Below are positions 14,716 to 24,466 of a stretch of 33,851 nt of DNA, piece after piece. The stretch's first letter is position 1. Every line of letters begins with the position of its first letter. Source of the DNA: an uncultured Bacilli bacterium (GTDB lineage Bacteria; Bacillota_I; Bacilli_A; RF39; UBA660); the NCBI GenBank assembly GCA_944350385.1, contig CALVOV010000011.1, positions 1 through 33,851 on the forward strand. Reading direction: 5' to 3'. The notes under the pieces are model-generated. The model was not told the DNA's origin, searched no databases, and saw only the letters and a program-made list of their open reading frames with translations. Made by a program: the position numbers and the translations under genes.

Positions 14716-17104
14716 TAACAACGATATTTACTATTTTACCTTTAATAACTATTATTTTAACAATTTCTTTTCCTTCAATATGTCTTTGAACATTTTCTTC
14801 TTTCATTGCTTTTTCTTTGATAATATCATCACTATCATCTATATTAACAATAACTGTTCCTCTTAATTTACCATTTACTTGAACAGCAATTTCTAACTCA
14901 TTTTCTATTAAAATAGATTCATCATATTCAGGATAACTTTGATTATGAATAGAATACTCATTACCAATATGCTCCCATAATTCCTCAGTTAAATGTGGTG
15001 CAAAAGGAGCCAAAATTAGTAATAGTTGTTCAATATAATAGCGCGGAATACCTTGAGATTCATACTTTACTAGTATATTAGAATATTCCATAATTTTAGA
15101 CATTGAAGTATTAAATTGAAATTTTTCAATATCCTCTCGTATAGATTTAATGGAATTATGTAATACCTTATCAATTTCATGAATACGAGTATTATCTTCT
15201 CTAATTGCTTCAACTAATCTTTCAACTTTACGATAGAATTTATTAATAGAAACAATACCATCATCTGTCCAAGGGCCGCCATCTACATAATTAAATCCAA
15301 ACATTAAGTATCCCCTTAAAACATCTGAACCATACTCATCAACAAGTGGATCAGGAGCTACAGTATTACCTTTGGATTTTGACATTTTTTCTCCATCTGG
15401 ACCTAAAATTAATCCTTGATGTACAAGTGAAGTAAAAGGCTCATCAAAATCTAGATATCCCATATCTCTTAAAGCCTTAGTAAAGAATCTTGCATAAAGT
15501 AAATGCATACAAGCATGTTCAACTCCACCAACATATTTATCAACAGGCAACATTTTGTTAACAATTTCTTTAGTAAATGGACTATTAGCGTTATGAGCCT
15601 CTGGATATCTCAAATAATACCAACTTGAACATACAAAAGTATCAAGAGTATCAGCTTCTCTGGTTGCTTCACCACCACATTTTGGACAAGTACAATGCAT
15701 GAATGAATCGCATCTCTTAAGTGGACTTTCACCATCAGGAGTAAACTCAACATCCATAGGAAGTTTTACAGGTAAGTCATCTTCAGGAACTGGAACCATA
15801 CCACATTTTTGACAATAAATAATAGGAATAGGAGCTCCCCAATATCTTTGGCGAGAAACAAGCCAATCTCTTAATTTATAAGTAATGGTCTTTTCTCCAA
15901 TACCTTTTTCCTCTAGATATGCGCACATTTTAGCAATTGAATCTTCTTTATTTAATCCATTTAAGAATTCTGAATTAATGTGTAGCCCATCAGCAGTATA
16001 AGCTCCTTCTGAAACATTACCACCCTCAAGTACTGGAATAATTTCCAAATTAAATTTCTTAGCAAAAGCATAATCTCTATCATCATGAGCAGGAACAGCC
16101 ATTATAGCCCCTGTACCATAAGTAGATAAAACATAATCACTAATCCAAATTGGTATTTTTTTACCATTAACTGGATTGATTGCATAACTACCAGTAAATA
16201 CTCCTGTCTTTTCTTTTGCAGTATTTGTTCTTTCAATTTCACTTTGCTTACTAGCTTCTACTTTATAATCTTCAACAGCTTGCTTTTGATCATCAGTAGT
16301 AATTTTATCAACTAATTTATGTTCAGGTGCAAGAACACAATAAGTTGCGCCAAACAAAGTATCACAACGTGTAGTAAATACTCTGAATTTTTCTGAAGAA
16401 TCAGCAACTTGAAAATCTACATAAGCTCCAACACTCTTGCCAATCCAATTACGTTGTAATGATTTAGTCCTTTCAGGCCAATCCAATTTATCTAAGTCTT
16501 GTAATAACTCTTCTGCATAATCAGTAATTTTAAAGAACCATTGACTCATATTTTTACGTACGACAACAGTCCCACATCTCTCACATTCACCAGATATTAC
16601 TTGCTCATTAGCTAATACAGTTTGACATTTAGGGCAAAAGTTAACAGGTGCCTCTTTCTTATAGGCTAAACCATGTTTATATAATTGTAAAAACATCCAT
16701 TGAGTCCATTTATAATAATCCTCATTGCAAGTCTTAATTTCATAGTTCCAATCCCAAGACCCACCTATTCTTCTTAATTGTTTCTCCATAGTTTCAATAT
16801 TTTTATTAGTGCTAATAGATGGATGAACCCCTGTTTTGATAGCATAATTTTCAGCAGGTAAACCAAAAGCATCAAATCCCATAGGATGAAACACATTAAA
16901 ACCACACATTCTTTTATATCTAGCCCAAGTATCTACAACGCCATAATTATACCAATGACCTAAATGTAATTTGGCACCACTTGGATAACTGAACATCTCT
17001 AAACAATATAATTTTTTCTTATCACTATTTACATCAAAATTATATAAGCCATCTTCTTCCCACTTTTTTTGCCACTTTAATTCTGCTTCATTAAAATTAA
17101 TCAT
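14711..17104 (-). CDS. leuS: Leucyl-tRNA synthetase
   Basis: Class Ia synthetase charging tRNA-Leu with proofreading. 797 residues, normal for bacterial LeuRS. HIGH motif HLGH at 47-50; zinc-binding CPKC and CERC at 157-160 and 174-177, and a second Cys set at 431-476; CP1 editing domain with TTRCDT at 244-249 and [15 protein letters not shown] at 330-344; KMSKS at 573-577; C-terminal anticodon-binding and terminal domain. GAGGAGTG precedes the start. It overlaps the upstream small membrane protein gene by 8 nt and both are placed under the leucine T-box at 17464-17670. Confidence 0.99.
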   Translation of the reverse strand: MINFNEAELKWQKKWEEDGLYNFDVNSDKKKLYCLEMFSYPSGAKLHLGHWYNYGVVDTWARYKRMCGFNVFHPMGFDAFGLPAENYAIKTGVHPSISTNKNIETMEKQLRRIGGSWDWNYEIKTCNEDYYKWTQWMFLQLYKHGLAYKKEAPVNFCPKCQTVLANEQVISGECERCGTVVVRKNMSQWFFKITDYAEELLQDLDKLDWPERTKSLQRNWIGKSVGAYVDFQVADSSEKFRVFTTRCDTLFGATYCVLAPEHKLVDKITTDDQKQAVEDYKVEASKQSEIERTNTAKEKTGVFTGSYAINPVNGKKIPIWISDYVLSTYGTGAIMAVPAHDDRDYAFAKKFNLEIIPVLEGGNVSEGAYTADGLHINSEFLNGLNKEDSIAKMCAYLEEKGIGEKTITYKLRDWLVSRQRYWGAPIPIIYCQKCGMVPVPEDDLPVKLPMDVEFTPDGESPLKRCDSFMHCTCPKCGGEATREADTLDTFVCSSWYYLRYPEAHNANSPFTKEIVNKMLPVDKYVGGVEHACMHLLYARFFTKALRDMGYLDFDEPFTSLVHQGLILGPDGEKMSKSKGNTVAPDPLVDEYGSDVLRGYLMFGFNYVDGGPWTDDGIVSINKFYRKVERLVEAIREDNTRIHEIDKVLHNSIKSIREDIEKFQFNTSMSKIMEYSNILVKYESQGIPRYYIEQLLLILAPFAPHLTEELWEHIGNEYSIHNQSYPEYDESILIENELEIAVQVNGKLRGTVIVNIDDSDDIIKEKAMKEENVQRHIEGKEIVKIIVIKGKIVNIVVK

Positions 17105-17453
17105 TATTAATCACTCCTCTTTTTTTATAAAATAAATAAACCAAATGATAACTAAAGAAAATAATAAATAAAATTGCTATAAAACCAACTACAATCATTA
17201 AAATAAAATTGTTAAATAAATTAATTATAGTTACAGCAAGTGCAATGTCTAAAGATGAAACAATAGAAATACTATGAAGTAATTTATTATAATCAACTTT
17301 CTTAATATCTAATTTATAAACATTTTCCAAATATTTAACTTCGATAGGTACTTTTTCTTTAGTTTTTGAACTTTTAGTTTTTGAAATTATAAAAATCTCA
17401 TAAATTATAAATATAAATATGAATGTTAAAAAAAATAATTTTACCTCTAGCAT
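17097..17453 (-). CDS. Small integral membrane protein in the leucine T-box operon, function unknown
   Basis: 118 residues from the ATG at 17453, chosen because GGAGGTGG lies directly before it; the frame extends to 17477 but that part contains the ribosome binding site. Three hydrophobic segments are seen: residues about 5-22, a two-helix hairpin at about 70-88 and 85-108. Between them a charged loop has [19 protein letters not shown] followed by [14 protein letters not shown]. Proteins of this layout occur in other Bacillota, but I know no assigned function. Being first in a T-box operon and overlapping leuS by 8 nt implies control by uncharged tRNA-Leu. A role in leucine or peptide handling is conceivable but not shown by any motif. 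Confidence 0.78.
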   Translation of the reverse strand: MLEVKLFFLTFIFIFIIYEIFIISKTKSSKTKEKVPIEVKYLENVYKLDIKKVDYNKLLHSISIVSSLDIALAVTIINLFNNFILMIVVGFIAILFIIFFSYHLVYLFYKKRGVINND

Positions 17454-17463
17454 ATCCACCTCC

Positions 17464-17670
17464 AAAAAAAAACTCATCCTGAATACATAAGGACGAGTTA
17501 TCGCGGTACCACCTTACTTCATAGATTAACTATGCAGCTTTATAGAGATAAAGGTCTTACCCTAAATATCACTAATTTAGTCAAGTTCACAAATTTCATC
17601 TAACCTATTTTCACCAACCATAAGCTCTCTAAATAGATATAAAATGCTACTACTACTAACAATATTTCAA
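17464..17670 (-). promoter_or_regulatory. T-box riboswitch (leucine specificity) of the membrane protein-leuS operon
   Basis: The T-box AAGGTGGTACCGCGA (17515-17501) is followed by a terminator with arms ACTCGTCCT (17498-17490) and AGGATGAGT (17480-17472) and a T-run. Upstream, a Stem I distal loop of GGTTGGTG type appears near 17626-17619. On the descending strand, CUUG occupies 17585-17582; whichever register is used, CUU or UUG, the specifier is a Leu codon, in line with leuS downstream. The UUG register is followed by A, as in the tyrosine T-box here. The 5' limit is estimated from the promoter. Confidence 0.93.
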
Positions 17671-17681
17671 AAACTAATCAT

Positions 17682-17710
17682 ATTATATGCAATTATTTTT
17701 TATTTTTCAA
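17682..17710 (-). promoter_or_regulatory. Promoter of the leucine T-box transcript
   Basis: TTGAAA (17710-17705), 17 nt spacer, TATAAT (17687-17682) on the minus strand. Confidence 0.8.
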
Positions 17711-17714
17711 GTAT

Positions 17715-18650
17715 TTATTTGAATATATTAATATTTTTCGTAGAGGGATTATCAAATCTTTCTAATAAAGACTGATTCTGAATTATCCAATTATCTCTTA
17801 AATCATCTCTATTGAGACCTTTTAATATTTTTTCATCGTTCATAACAACATGACTATCTAATCCTAGTTTTTCTTGATATTCAAAAAACATATCAATAAC
17901 ATTTTTTTCAAATTCATCTTCATTCATAAAAAAGCCAGATAATTGCGAAGCAACTTGAATAAAATCACTTCTATTATCTAAATTATAAGATTCACCATTA
18001 ATTCTGAAATATAATTCTAAAGATAGCAATAATGAATCCGTAATTTTAATTTCTCCATTATCATAAAAATATAAAACACCCTCTGGATATTCTAATAAAA
18101 TATTTTTTTCATTATCAGTAAAAACATCAAACATAGTATCAGGATCACTGATGTCATTAAAAACTGCAAATAAAATATCATCATTAACAAAATTTCTTCT
18201 AATACTTTCTACTGCACTTAAATATCTATCTCTATACTTTGATTTAGCATAATTTTCAAAAAGTTTTAAAGATTTTTCTCCACCAACTATAAACATTTTT
18301 ATTAAAAAATCAAAATTATCTAATAATTGATAAATAATCAAGTTATAATCTTCAACTGGTATATCACTAACCGAATCAATCCAATATATTGGATTGTCAT
18401 TATAAAAGCATAAGTTCTGATAATTATGTATAACATTTAAAATATCTTTTTTAGTTTTATTACTCATATTATCAAAAACATAGCTATCAAAATAATCATC
18501 TAAGTTTCCGCAAACAAAATGTCTAACTAAATTATCATAAAAATCAAGTTCTTCATCAATATTAATTTCATCCAAATAATTAGAAAGAACAGCATTTTTT
18601 AGATTTTCTAATACTTTAAACTTTTTACTTACATCTTCATTATCAACCAT
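17715..18650 (-). CDS. Unknown cytosolic protein co-transcribed with GH31 glycosidase
   Basis: 311 residues, acidic (many Asp, Glu, Asn), without a signal peptide, membrane segment or recognised catalytic motif. The composition and spacing suggest an all-helical fold with buried aromatic residues: NLVRHFVCGNLDDYFDSYVF at about 42-61 and LFENYAKSKYRDRYLSAVES at about 129-148. AGGAGGAG supports the start. It begins 9 nt after the GH31 stop codon, so the two are almost certainly one transcript. I do not recognise the family. The 3' end lies next to the -35 of the leucine T-box promoter. Confidence 0.7.
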   Translation of the reverse strand: MVDNEDVSKKFKVLENLKNAVLSNYLDEINIDEELDFYDNLVRHFVCGNLDDYFDSYVFDNMSNKTKKDILNVIHNYQNLCFYNDNPIYWIDSVSDIPVEDYNLIIYQLLDNFDFLIKMFIVGGEKSLKLFENYAKSKYRDRYLSAVESIRRNFVNDDILFAVFNDISDPDTMFDVFTDNEKNILLEYPEGVLYFYDNGEIKITDSLLLSLELYFRINGESYNLDNRSDFIQVASQLSGFFMNEDEFEKNVIDMFFEYQEKLGLDSHVVMNDEKILKGLNRDDLRDNWIIQNQSLLERFDNPSTKNINIFK

Positions 18651-18659
18651 TTACTCCTC

Positions 18660-21080
18660 CTAAACTTCACTAATATATTCAAGCAACTTTAAAAATAAAG
18701 CAACATAAGTTTTAGACAATCCACCTTTTTTTAATTTTCTAATTGCAATTCTTTTTTTAGTAATAGTATCATTTCCAAACATAATTAAACTAATTTTTTC
18801 TTTCATATATGTATCAATTTTCAAGTCCATCAAAATACTATTTATATCATCATTAATTAAACGTAAAGCATCTATTTCAATATCTTTACCCTTACAATTT
18901 ATTGATAATTGACCAATAGTAGGACAATTTTTTACCTCAACAATAAAATCGTTACCATCAATATAACTTTCAACATTAATCTGTGTAGAATTGAAATAAA
19001 CAACTACATCATTTGCCTGTTTTGTATTTCTAAATACTACTTTATAGTTTCTATAATCTGGAACAATACCACTTTTTCCATCAACAGATCTAAAAATTAC
19101 TGTGTAATTATTTTTTAAATAATTATAGTCTATAGAAGTTTTTAAATAATATCCTTCTTTATATAAAGAAGTTATACCATCATCTTCATATAAAGTATAT
19201 GTATTAGAAACACCAGGGAAAATTTGAACTTCCAAATCAGTAGGCAAACCTGTATTATTATAATCGCTTCTATTTGACAAAGGAATAATAGAACCAGCAT
19301 GAGCAAAAACTGGATAATCACTTTCTTTAAAGAAAGATGTATACTTCTTATTTCCTGGAAATTTTTTACCGGTCACAAAATCATACCAAGTTCCTTCTGG
19401 TATAAAGAATTTATGAACAGTACGATTCATTGTAGTATCAAGGGGTTCAACAATTGGACAAACTAACAATTGAGATCCAAAGTAATATTGATTCCTATAT
19501 AAATCATCATCATAAGTCCACATATAATTATAATAAAATGGTTGAATAAGTGGAGTACCTGTTTTTGTATAATTATAAGCTTCAGTATAAAGATAAGGTA
19601 TCAAACGATGTCGTAATCTTAAATAATCTGCAGCAATATTTTCTGTCTGTATATCCCACAACCATGGTTCTTTTTTATAATATTGACCTCTAGCTCCATG
19701 AAATCTAAGAATCGGAGAAAAAACACTCAATTGCAAATAACGAAGGTATAACTCACTATCCTCAATACCACCATGATTACCTGCTACATCATGACTCCAC
19801 CAACTAACTCCTATATTAGCAGCATTTAAATACTGAAAAGGTAACTTTTTCAAATTATCCCAACTTATTTCACTAGATCCACCATATAAAATTGGATATC
19901 TATGAGGAGCGTATATACCATTCCTTGCTAAAATCATTGGTCTTTGATTATTAGAACGCATCTTATCTAAAAACATATAATGATTAATAGCCCATAATTT
20001 AGATACATCATTATTAGCTTTAGAATCATTCCAAAAGAAATCAACCCCCAAAGATTCTAAAGGATGTAAAAAAACTTTAAATAATACATCCAATAACTTA
20101 GGATTTAAAGGATCAAACAAAATAACTTTAGAATCTAAAACTTCAAGATATTCACTAGCTGGCTTATAATAAGCCTCATGAGGATAAAATCCTTGCATAG
20201 GATCTACAACTAAACCAACTTTAATACCCTTGCTATGCAATGATTCTATAGTTTTCTGAGGCTGATTAAATAGAGCCGAATTGAACGTATATCCAGCCTT
20301 TAGATTTTTAAATTCACCAACATTACGATAATGCCAATCATGATCTAATAATATAACAGAAAGAGGAATTTTCTTCTTTTCAAATTTTTTAGTTAACTCA
20401 TTTAAACTTTTATCATCATAGGTAACATTTCTACTCCACCAATTTCCTAAAGCATATCTAGGTATCATAGCAGGAGAACCAGTTATTTTAAAATAATCAA
20501 ATAATGCTTGCTTAAAATCTCTATCATACATAAATACATAAATATCGATGTGCCCAACGATTGGTTCCAATAGAGTACCATCTTGTGCTATAATTCTACT
20601 ATTACTATCATCAAAAGAAGCAAAACCATCTAAAGAAAACAAGCCACGTTGTAAACTTTTATCAACCGGAAAATCAACAGATACCATATTACCACCCATA
20701 TTACGAACTTCTGGGTGACCATAATACCAATCTTTTTGCCTATCTTTATCATGACTTAACAAAGTAATTTTCAAATTTTTTGCAGGATCTAAATGTCCTC
20801 CTACAAAAGGTGCACCTTTTACATAAGTCAAAGCAAAATATTTAGTACTAATTTTCAATAGAGAATTATCCTGTTGAACGTTAAAATCAGGAATTCCAAT
20901 ATTTCTTCTTCTAACAAATTGAGTGGCATTGTCGATGAATTGATTATTTTCAGAGTACTCAAGTCTAACACAACGATCAGAAATTATTGAAATACGATAA
21001 TTATTACCTTCAAAAACGCAATGTGAATCACACCTAGTTTTATCCGAATTAACTTCAAATTGCTTTCCTAATGGATACAT
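18660..21080 (-). CDS. Glycoside hydrolase family 31 protein (alpha-glucosidase-like), atypical acid/base site
   Basis: 806 residues. GH31 enzymes cleave alpha-glycosidic bonds by a retaining mechanism. Order: N-terminal beta-sandwich (about 1-200), TIM barrel (about 205-520) and C-terminal beta-domains; an extra helical end of about 80 residues follows. Barrel strands include SVILLDHDWHY at 241-251 and DFFWNDSKA at 347-355, where Asp352 fits the nucleophile. The usual acid/base strand W-(S/T)-G-D is YGGSSEISW at 399-407: the Asp is Ser402. WWSHDVAG at 427-434 and the RFHGARG segment at 459-465 are GH31-like. No signal peptide, so it acts in the cytosol. GAGGGTG precedes the start. Substrate unknown; co-transcribed with the gene at 17715. 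Confidence 0.88.
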   Translation of the reverse strand: MYPLGKQFEVNSDKTRCDSHCVFEGNNYRISIISDRCVRLEYSENNQFIDNATQFVRRRNIGIPDFNVQQDNSLLKISTKYFALTYVKGAPFVGGHLDPAKNLKITLLSHDKDRQKDWYYGHPEVRNMGGNMVSVDFPVDKSLQRGLFSLDGFASFDDSNSRIIAQDGTLLEPIVGHIDIYVFMYDRDFKQALFDYFKITGSPAMIPRYALGNWWSRNVTYDDKSLNELTKKFEKKKIPLSVILLDHDWHYRNVGEFKNLKAGYTFNSALFNQPQKTIESLHSKGIKVGLVVDPMQGFYPHEAYYKPASEYLEVLDSKVILFDPLNPKLLDVLFKVFLHPLESLGVDFFWNDSKANNDVSKLWAINHYMFLDKMRSNNQRPMILARNGIYAPHRYPILYGGSSEISWDNLKKLPFQYLNAANIGVSWWSHDVAGNHGGIEDSELYLRYLQLSVFSPILRFHGARGQYYKKEPWLWDIQTENIAADYLRLRHRLIPYLYTEAYNYTKTGTPLIQPFYYNYMWTYDDDLYRNQYYFGSQLLVCPIVEPLDTTMNRTVHKFFIPEGTWYDFVTGKKFPGNKKYTSFFKESDYPVFAHAGSIIPLSNRSDYNNTGLPTDLEVQIFPGVSNTYTLYEDDGITSLYKEGYYLKTSIDYNYLKNNYTVIFRSVDGKSGIVPDYRNYKVVFRNTKQANDVVVYFNSTQINVESYIDGNDFIVEVKNCPTIGQLSINCKGKDIEIDALRLINDDINSILMDLKIDTYMKEKISLIMFGNDTITKKRIAIRKLKKGGLSKTYVALFLKLLEYISEV

Positions 21081-21106
21081 ATAAACACCCTCTTATTCTT
21101 ATAAAC

Positions 21107-21135
21107 ATAATATCATAATTAAGATTTTATTCCAA
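21107..21135 (-). promoter_or_regulatory. Promoter of the GH31 operon
   Basis: TTGGAA (21135-21130), 17 nt spacer, TATTAT (21112-21107) on the minus strand, just past the carboxypeptidase stop codon. No terminator separates the two genes, so read-through from upstream is also possible. Confidence 0.65.
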
Positions 21136-21138
21136 TAA

Positions 21139-22266
21139 TTAATCATCTAAAAACATCGCATAATATTCTTCAAAAGACATACTATTATTATGCATATAAG
21201 TTGATATTTTTACTCCTACATATCGATAATGCCAAGGCTCTTCTCTAAATCCCGTAACACTTGCATACTTTTTTGGAAAACGTAAAATAAATCCATATTT
21301 ATAAGCATTTTCTTGCATCCAATCATATTCTTTTGATTGAATAAAAATATTAGAAGTAGTACTACCAATATCAAAACTAAGACCAGTTTGATGCTCTGAA
21401 AAGCCAGGTTGAGCTACATATCTTGTGACATAAGATTCTCCATATAAATCTTTATATGTATCACATACTTCTTGCTGATCTTGATAACTTCTATATGCTG
21501 AATTTATAACTAATCCATATCCATCTTTTAAAGCTGCATCATACATCTTTTTAAAAGCATTAAGAGCAATTTTACTAGATTGAAGACCTTCAGTAGAAGC
21601 ATAAGGAGTTGGAATATCAACTAAATCAGACGGAACATACTTGTCACTAAGTTTTCTATGCTTATTAACTAACATATCAATAGAAAATTCTGTAACATTT
21701 TTATAATCAGTATAATCTTCCTTATCTAAATCCATATTAACTATTAAAACCGTAGTTTCTTCATCTTCACCTGTTTCATTTGAATAAGCTAAGTAACGAT
21801 CGTAATTTTTTAACTTAGCATATGGTACACTATAAAATTCTTCTAAATATTTAACTTTTTCCCTTTTAGCAAAATCAGTTACTTCTTCATTATTACCATG
21901 TTCAAAAATCATATTAATATCATTAACTGAATAGCCCTTATCTAATAATGTATTAATATTTTTAATGAAATTACTTTGATCAAAATATTTGATATCCTGA
22001 TACTTTTCCAAATACTCCTCTCGGTAATTTTCACTGGAAAAAGCCGCATTTAAAGTATCATTCTTACCAATAGTTAAAATATAATCTTTTAAATCATTAA
22101 ATAAAATAAAAGTACTAGACTGATTAGTATAATCTAATTTAGTAAAAATACTAATTTGATAAGAATAAAAAAGATATCCAATTAATAAAATCAAAATAAT
22201 TATGAAAATTTTTTTTAATGCATGTGAAACAGAAGACTTTAATCTCAGTTTCTTAATAGTTGCCAT
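21139..22266 (-). CDS. Membrane-anchored D,D-carboxypeptidase, VanY/M15B family
   Basis: Zinc peptidase that removes the terminal D-alanine from peptidoglycan stem peptides outside the membrane. 375 residues: basic N-terminus, one membrane helix (about 18-37), a linker domain (about 90-200, GYSVNDINMIFEHGN; possibly wall-interacting), then the catalytic domain. INSAYRSYQDQQ at 254-265 contains the substrate-binding Arg259; SEHQTGLSFD at 290-299 supplies zinc ligands His292 and Asp299; EPWHYRYVG at 343-351 gives catalytic Glu343 and zinc ligand His346. All key residues are present. AGGTGAGG precedes the ATG. Divergent from the patatin operon; no van regulatory genes nearby, so this is a housekeeping enzyme rather than a resistance gene. 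Confidence 0.94.
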   Translation of the reverse strand: MATIKKLRLKSSVSHALKKIFIIILILLIGYLFYSYQISIFTKLDYTNQSSTFILFNDLKDYILTIGKNDTLNAAFSSENYREEYLEKYQDIKYFDQSNFIKNINTLLDKGYSVNDINMIFEHGNNEEVTDFAKREKVKYLEEFYSVPYAKLKNYDRYLAYSNETGEDEETTVLIVNMDLDKEDYTDYKNVTEFSIDMLVNKHRKLSDKYVPSDLVDIPTPYASTEGLQSSKIALNAFKKMYDAALKDGYGLVINSAYRSYQDQQEVCDTYKDLYGESYVTRYVAQPGFSEHQTGLSFDIGSTTSNIFIQSKEYDWMQENAYKYGFILRFPKKYASVTGFREEPWHYRYVGVKISTYMHNNSMSFEEYYAMFLDD

Positions 22267-22289
22267 CTATTACCTCACCTACTATATAA

Positions 22290-22295
22290 AGTATA
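22290..22295 (-). promoter_or_regulatory. Probable extended -10 promoter of the carboxypeptidase gene
   Basis: TATACT (22295-22290) preceded by TGA gives an extended -10; no good -35 is visible at the usual distance. Confidence 0.5.
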
Positions 22296-22306
22296 TCATA
22301 GAATTA

Positions 22307-22335
22307 TTGATAGAAAAGTTATTTTATGTTATAAT
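22307..22335 (+). promoter_or_regulatory. Promoter of the patatin-radical SAM-DUF1294 operon
   Basis: TTGATA 22307-22312, 17 nt spacer, TATAAT 22330-22335 with TGT immediately before it. Confidence 0.8.
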
Positions 22336-22368
22336 TTACTCGATTTTGATAATAAATTGAGGTGTAAT

Positions 22369-23541
22369 ATGCGAGCATTAGTATTATCTGGTGGTGGAGC
22401 AAAAGGTGCTTATCAAATAGGGGTTTGGAAAGCACTTAAAAAATTAAATATAAAATTCGATATTGTTACAGGAACATCAGTAGGATCAATAAATGGTGCT
22501 TTAATAACTCAAAATAGCTACTTTACAGCAATACGAATATGGAAGAAATTAAGTTATGAAAAAATTTTCGATGAAAAATTCAACAATAATGAAGACATAA
22601 GAAGTATATACAAGAAATTTGCTAAAAACTTTTTTAATGAAGGAGGAACGGAAGCTAAAGAGCTTAAAAAACTTATTAATCAAAAATTAAATAAAAAAAA
22701 ATTTTACAATTCAAAAATAAACTATGGATTAATTACTTTTGATATAACGCATAAAAGGCCAATACAACTAGAAAAAAAAGATATACCAAAAGATAAATTA
22801 GCAGATTATATTTTAGCATCAGCTTCCTGTTTTCCAGCATTCAAAAAGATGGAAATAAATGGTATTGAATACATTGATGGTGGATATTATGACAATTTAC
22901 CAATTAATTTAGCTATTAAAATGGGTGCTGATGAAGCTATTGTAGTTGATTTAGGAGCAATCGGCGTAAAACGTATTACTAAGTCAAAAATAAAAAAAAT
23001 TACTATAAAACCAAATAATGACTTAGATAATTTCTTAAAGTTTGATAAAGATATTGCTAGAAGAAATATAAATTACGGATATAATGATACCATGAAAATA
23101 TTTAATAAATATGAAGGAAATAAATATACATTTCAATTAAATCAACTAGAAAAAATCGAAAATAAGTATAAACAAAACTTTAAAATTATCTTAAATAAAG
23201 CCTTTTCTTCAACAGACCAAATTGAAAAACTAAAAAAAATACTAAATATAAAATCTAGAGAAAACATAAAAAAAGAATTAATAAAAATGATCATCGAAGA
23301 TATTGGCTACAAATATAAAATAGATGACTCAAAAGTATATACAATAAATAAATTTAATAAAATATTAATAAAAAAAATAAAGAAAAAAATAAAATCAAAA
23401 GAAGAAGATTCCATACTAAGTTTTTATAAACACATAAAACAAAATAATTATAGTAGAATAAAAAAAGATGCTGTTATAAGACCATTTGACTTAATTAGAT
23501 CAATTTATATTTACACCATAATGGAGGAAATCAATGAATAA
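22369..23541 (+). CDS. Patatin-like phospholipase / acyl hydrolase
   Basis: 390 residues. Ser-Asp dyad lipase of the patatin/RssA group: oxyanion loop SGGGAKGAY at 7-15, nucleophile elbow GTSVG at 35-39 with Ser37, and catalytic Asp170 in YIDGGYYDNLP. The catalytic domain ends near residue 190; the remaining 200 residues are Lys-rich, helical and probably accessory. No signal peptide, so cytosolic or peripheral to the inner membrane; natural substrate unknown. The ATG at 22369 follows GAGGTG; an in-frame TTG at 22357 overlaps that site. First gene of a three-gene operon, overlapping the radical SAM gene by 8 nt. Confidence 0.9.
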   Translation: MRALVLSGGGAKGAYQIGVWKALKKLNIKFDIVTGTSVGSINGALITQNSYFTAIRIWKKLSYEKIFDEKFNNNEDIRSIYKKFAKNFFNEGGTEAKELKKLINQKLNKKKFYNSKINYGLITFDITHKRPIQLEKKDIPKDKLADYILASASCFPAFKKMEINGIEYIDGGYYDNLPINLAIKMGADEAIVVDLGAIGVKRITKSKIKKITIKPNNDLDNFLKFDKDIARRNINYGYNDTMKIFNKYEGNKYTFQLNQLEKIENKYKQNFKIILNKAFSSTDQIEKLKKILNIKSRENIKKELIKMIIEDIGYKYKIDDSKVYTINKFNKILIKKIKKKIKSKEEDSILSFYKHIKQNNYSRIKKDAVIRPFDLIRSIYIYTIMEEINE

Positions 23542-24466
23542 TTTTAAATATAGTAATACAAATAAAAGATATCACACTTTAGATTATTTTTATAAAAACA
23601 AATTTGGGTGTAAAATATGTAAAATAAGTTTAAATGCTGGTTTCACTTGTCCAAACATTGATGGTACTGTTGGTTATGGTGGATGTATTTATTGTTCGAA
23701 AACAGGCAGTGGAGAATTTGCTGGTAATAAAAAAGACAATATATCTAAGCAGTTTAACGATATTAAAAATATAATGAAAAAGAAATGGCCTGATGCAAAA
23801 TATATTGCATACTTTCAAGCAAGAACAAATACCTATGCACCAGTCGATAAACTGAAAGAATTATATGAAACAGCTTTAAACCAAGAAAATGTTGTTGGAT
23901 TAAATATAGCAACTAGACCAGATTCTATTTCAGAAGAATGTTTAGATTATTTAACCGAATTAAATAATAAAACATTTTTAACAATCGAATTAGGTTTACA
24001 GACTACAAACGAAAAAACAAGTAAACTCATCAATAGATGTCACACTATTCAATGCTTCGAAAATATGGTTAAAAAACTAAGAGAAAGAAAGATAAATGTG
24101 ATAGTTCATATAATAAATGGACTACCATACGAAACAAAAGATGATATGTTAAATACTGTAAAGTACTTAAACAAATTAGATATACAAGGTATAAAAATAC
24201 ATATGTTAAGTGTATGTAAAGATACTGCTTTAGAAAGAATGTATGAGAAAGAAAAATTTCATATTCTTACAAAAGACGAATACATAGATATTGTAATAAA
24301 TCAACTAGAATTACTAAGACCAGAAATAGTAATACATAGAATAACAGGAGATCCAAAAGTAGAAGATTTGATAGAACCAAAATGGTTAATAAAAAAATTT
24401 TGCATTTTAAATGATATAGATAAAGTTATGAAAGAAAGAAATTGTTTTCAAGGTAGCAAATTATGA
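23534..24466 (+). CDS. TIGR01212-type radical SAM protein (YtqA/YhcC family)
   Basis: 310 residues. The [4Fe-4S] cluster cysteines are Cys39, Cys51 and Cys54 in the pattern FTCPNIDGTVGYGGCIYCS, with the 11-residue spacing typical of this family rather than the usual CxxxCxxC. Conserved IAYFQARTNTYAP, GLNIATRPD, ELGLQT and HIINGLPYET segments follow the radical SAM barrel. The exact reaction of this family is not established to my knowledge. GGAGG supports the ATG at 23534, which lies inside the end of the patatin gene. It ends in ATGA shared with the DUF1294 start. Confidence 0.93.
   Translation: MNNFKYSNTNKRYHTLDYFYKNKFGCKICKISLNAGFTCPNIDGTVGYGGCIYCSKTGSGEFAGNKKDNISKQFNDIKNIMKKKWPDAKYIAYFQARTNTYAPVDKLKELYETALNQENVVGLNIATRPDSISEECLDYLTELNNKTFLTIELGLQTTNEKTSKLINRCHTIQCFENMVKKLRERKINVIVHIINGLPYETKDDMLNTVKYLNKLDIQGIKIHMLSVCKDTALERMYEKEKFHILTKDEYIDIVINQLELLRPEIVIHRITGDPKVEDLIEPKWLIKKFCILNDIDKVMKERNCFQGSKL

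Noticed and set aside
18909-19118. Plus-strand 69-residue frame inside the GH31 gene
   Set aside because: Antisense shadow of a well-supported coding region, without initiation signals.
22357-22368. TTG start for the patatin gene
   Set aside because: It overlaps the GAGGTG of the ATG at 22369, after which the family sequence begins.
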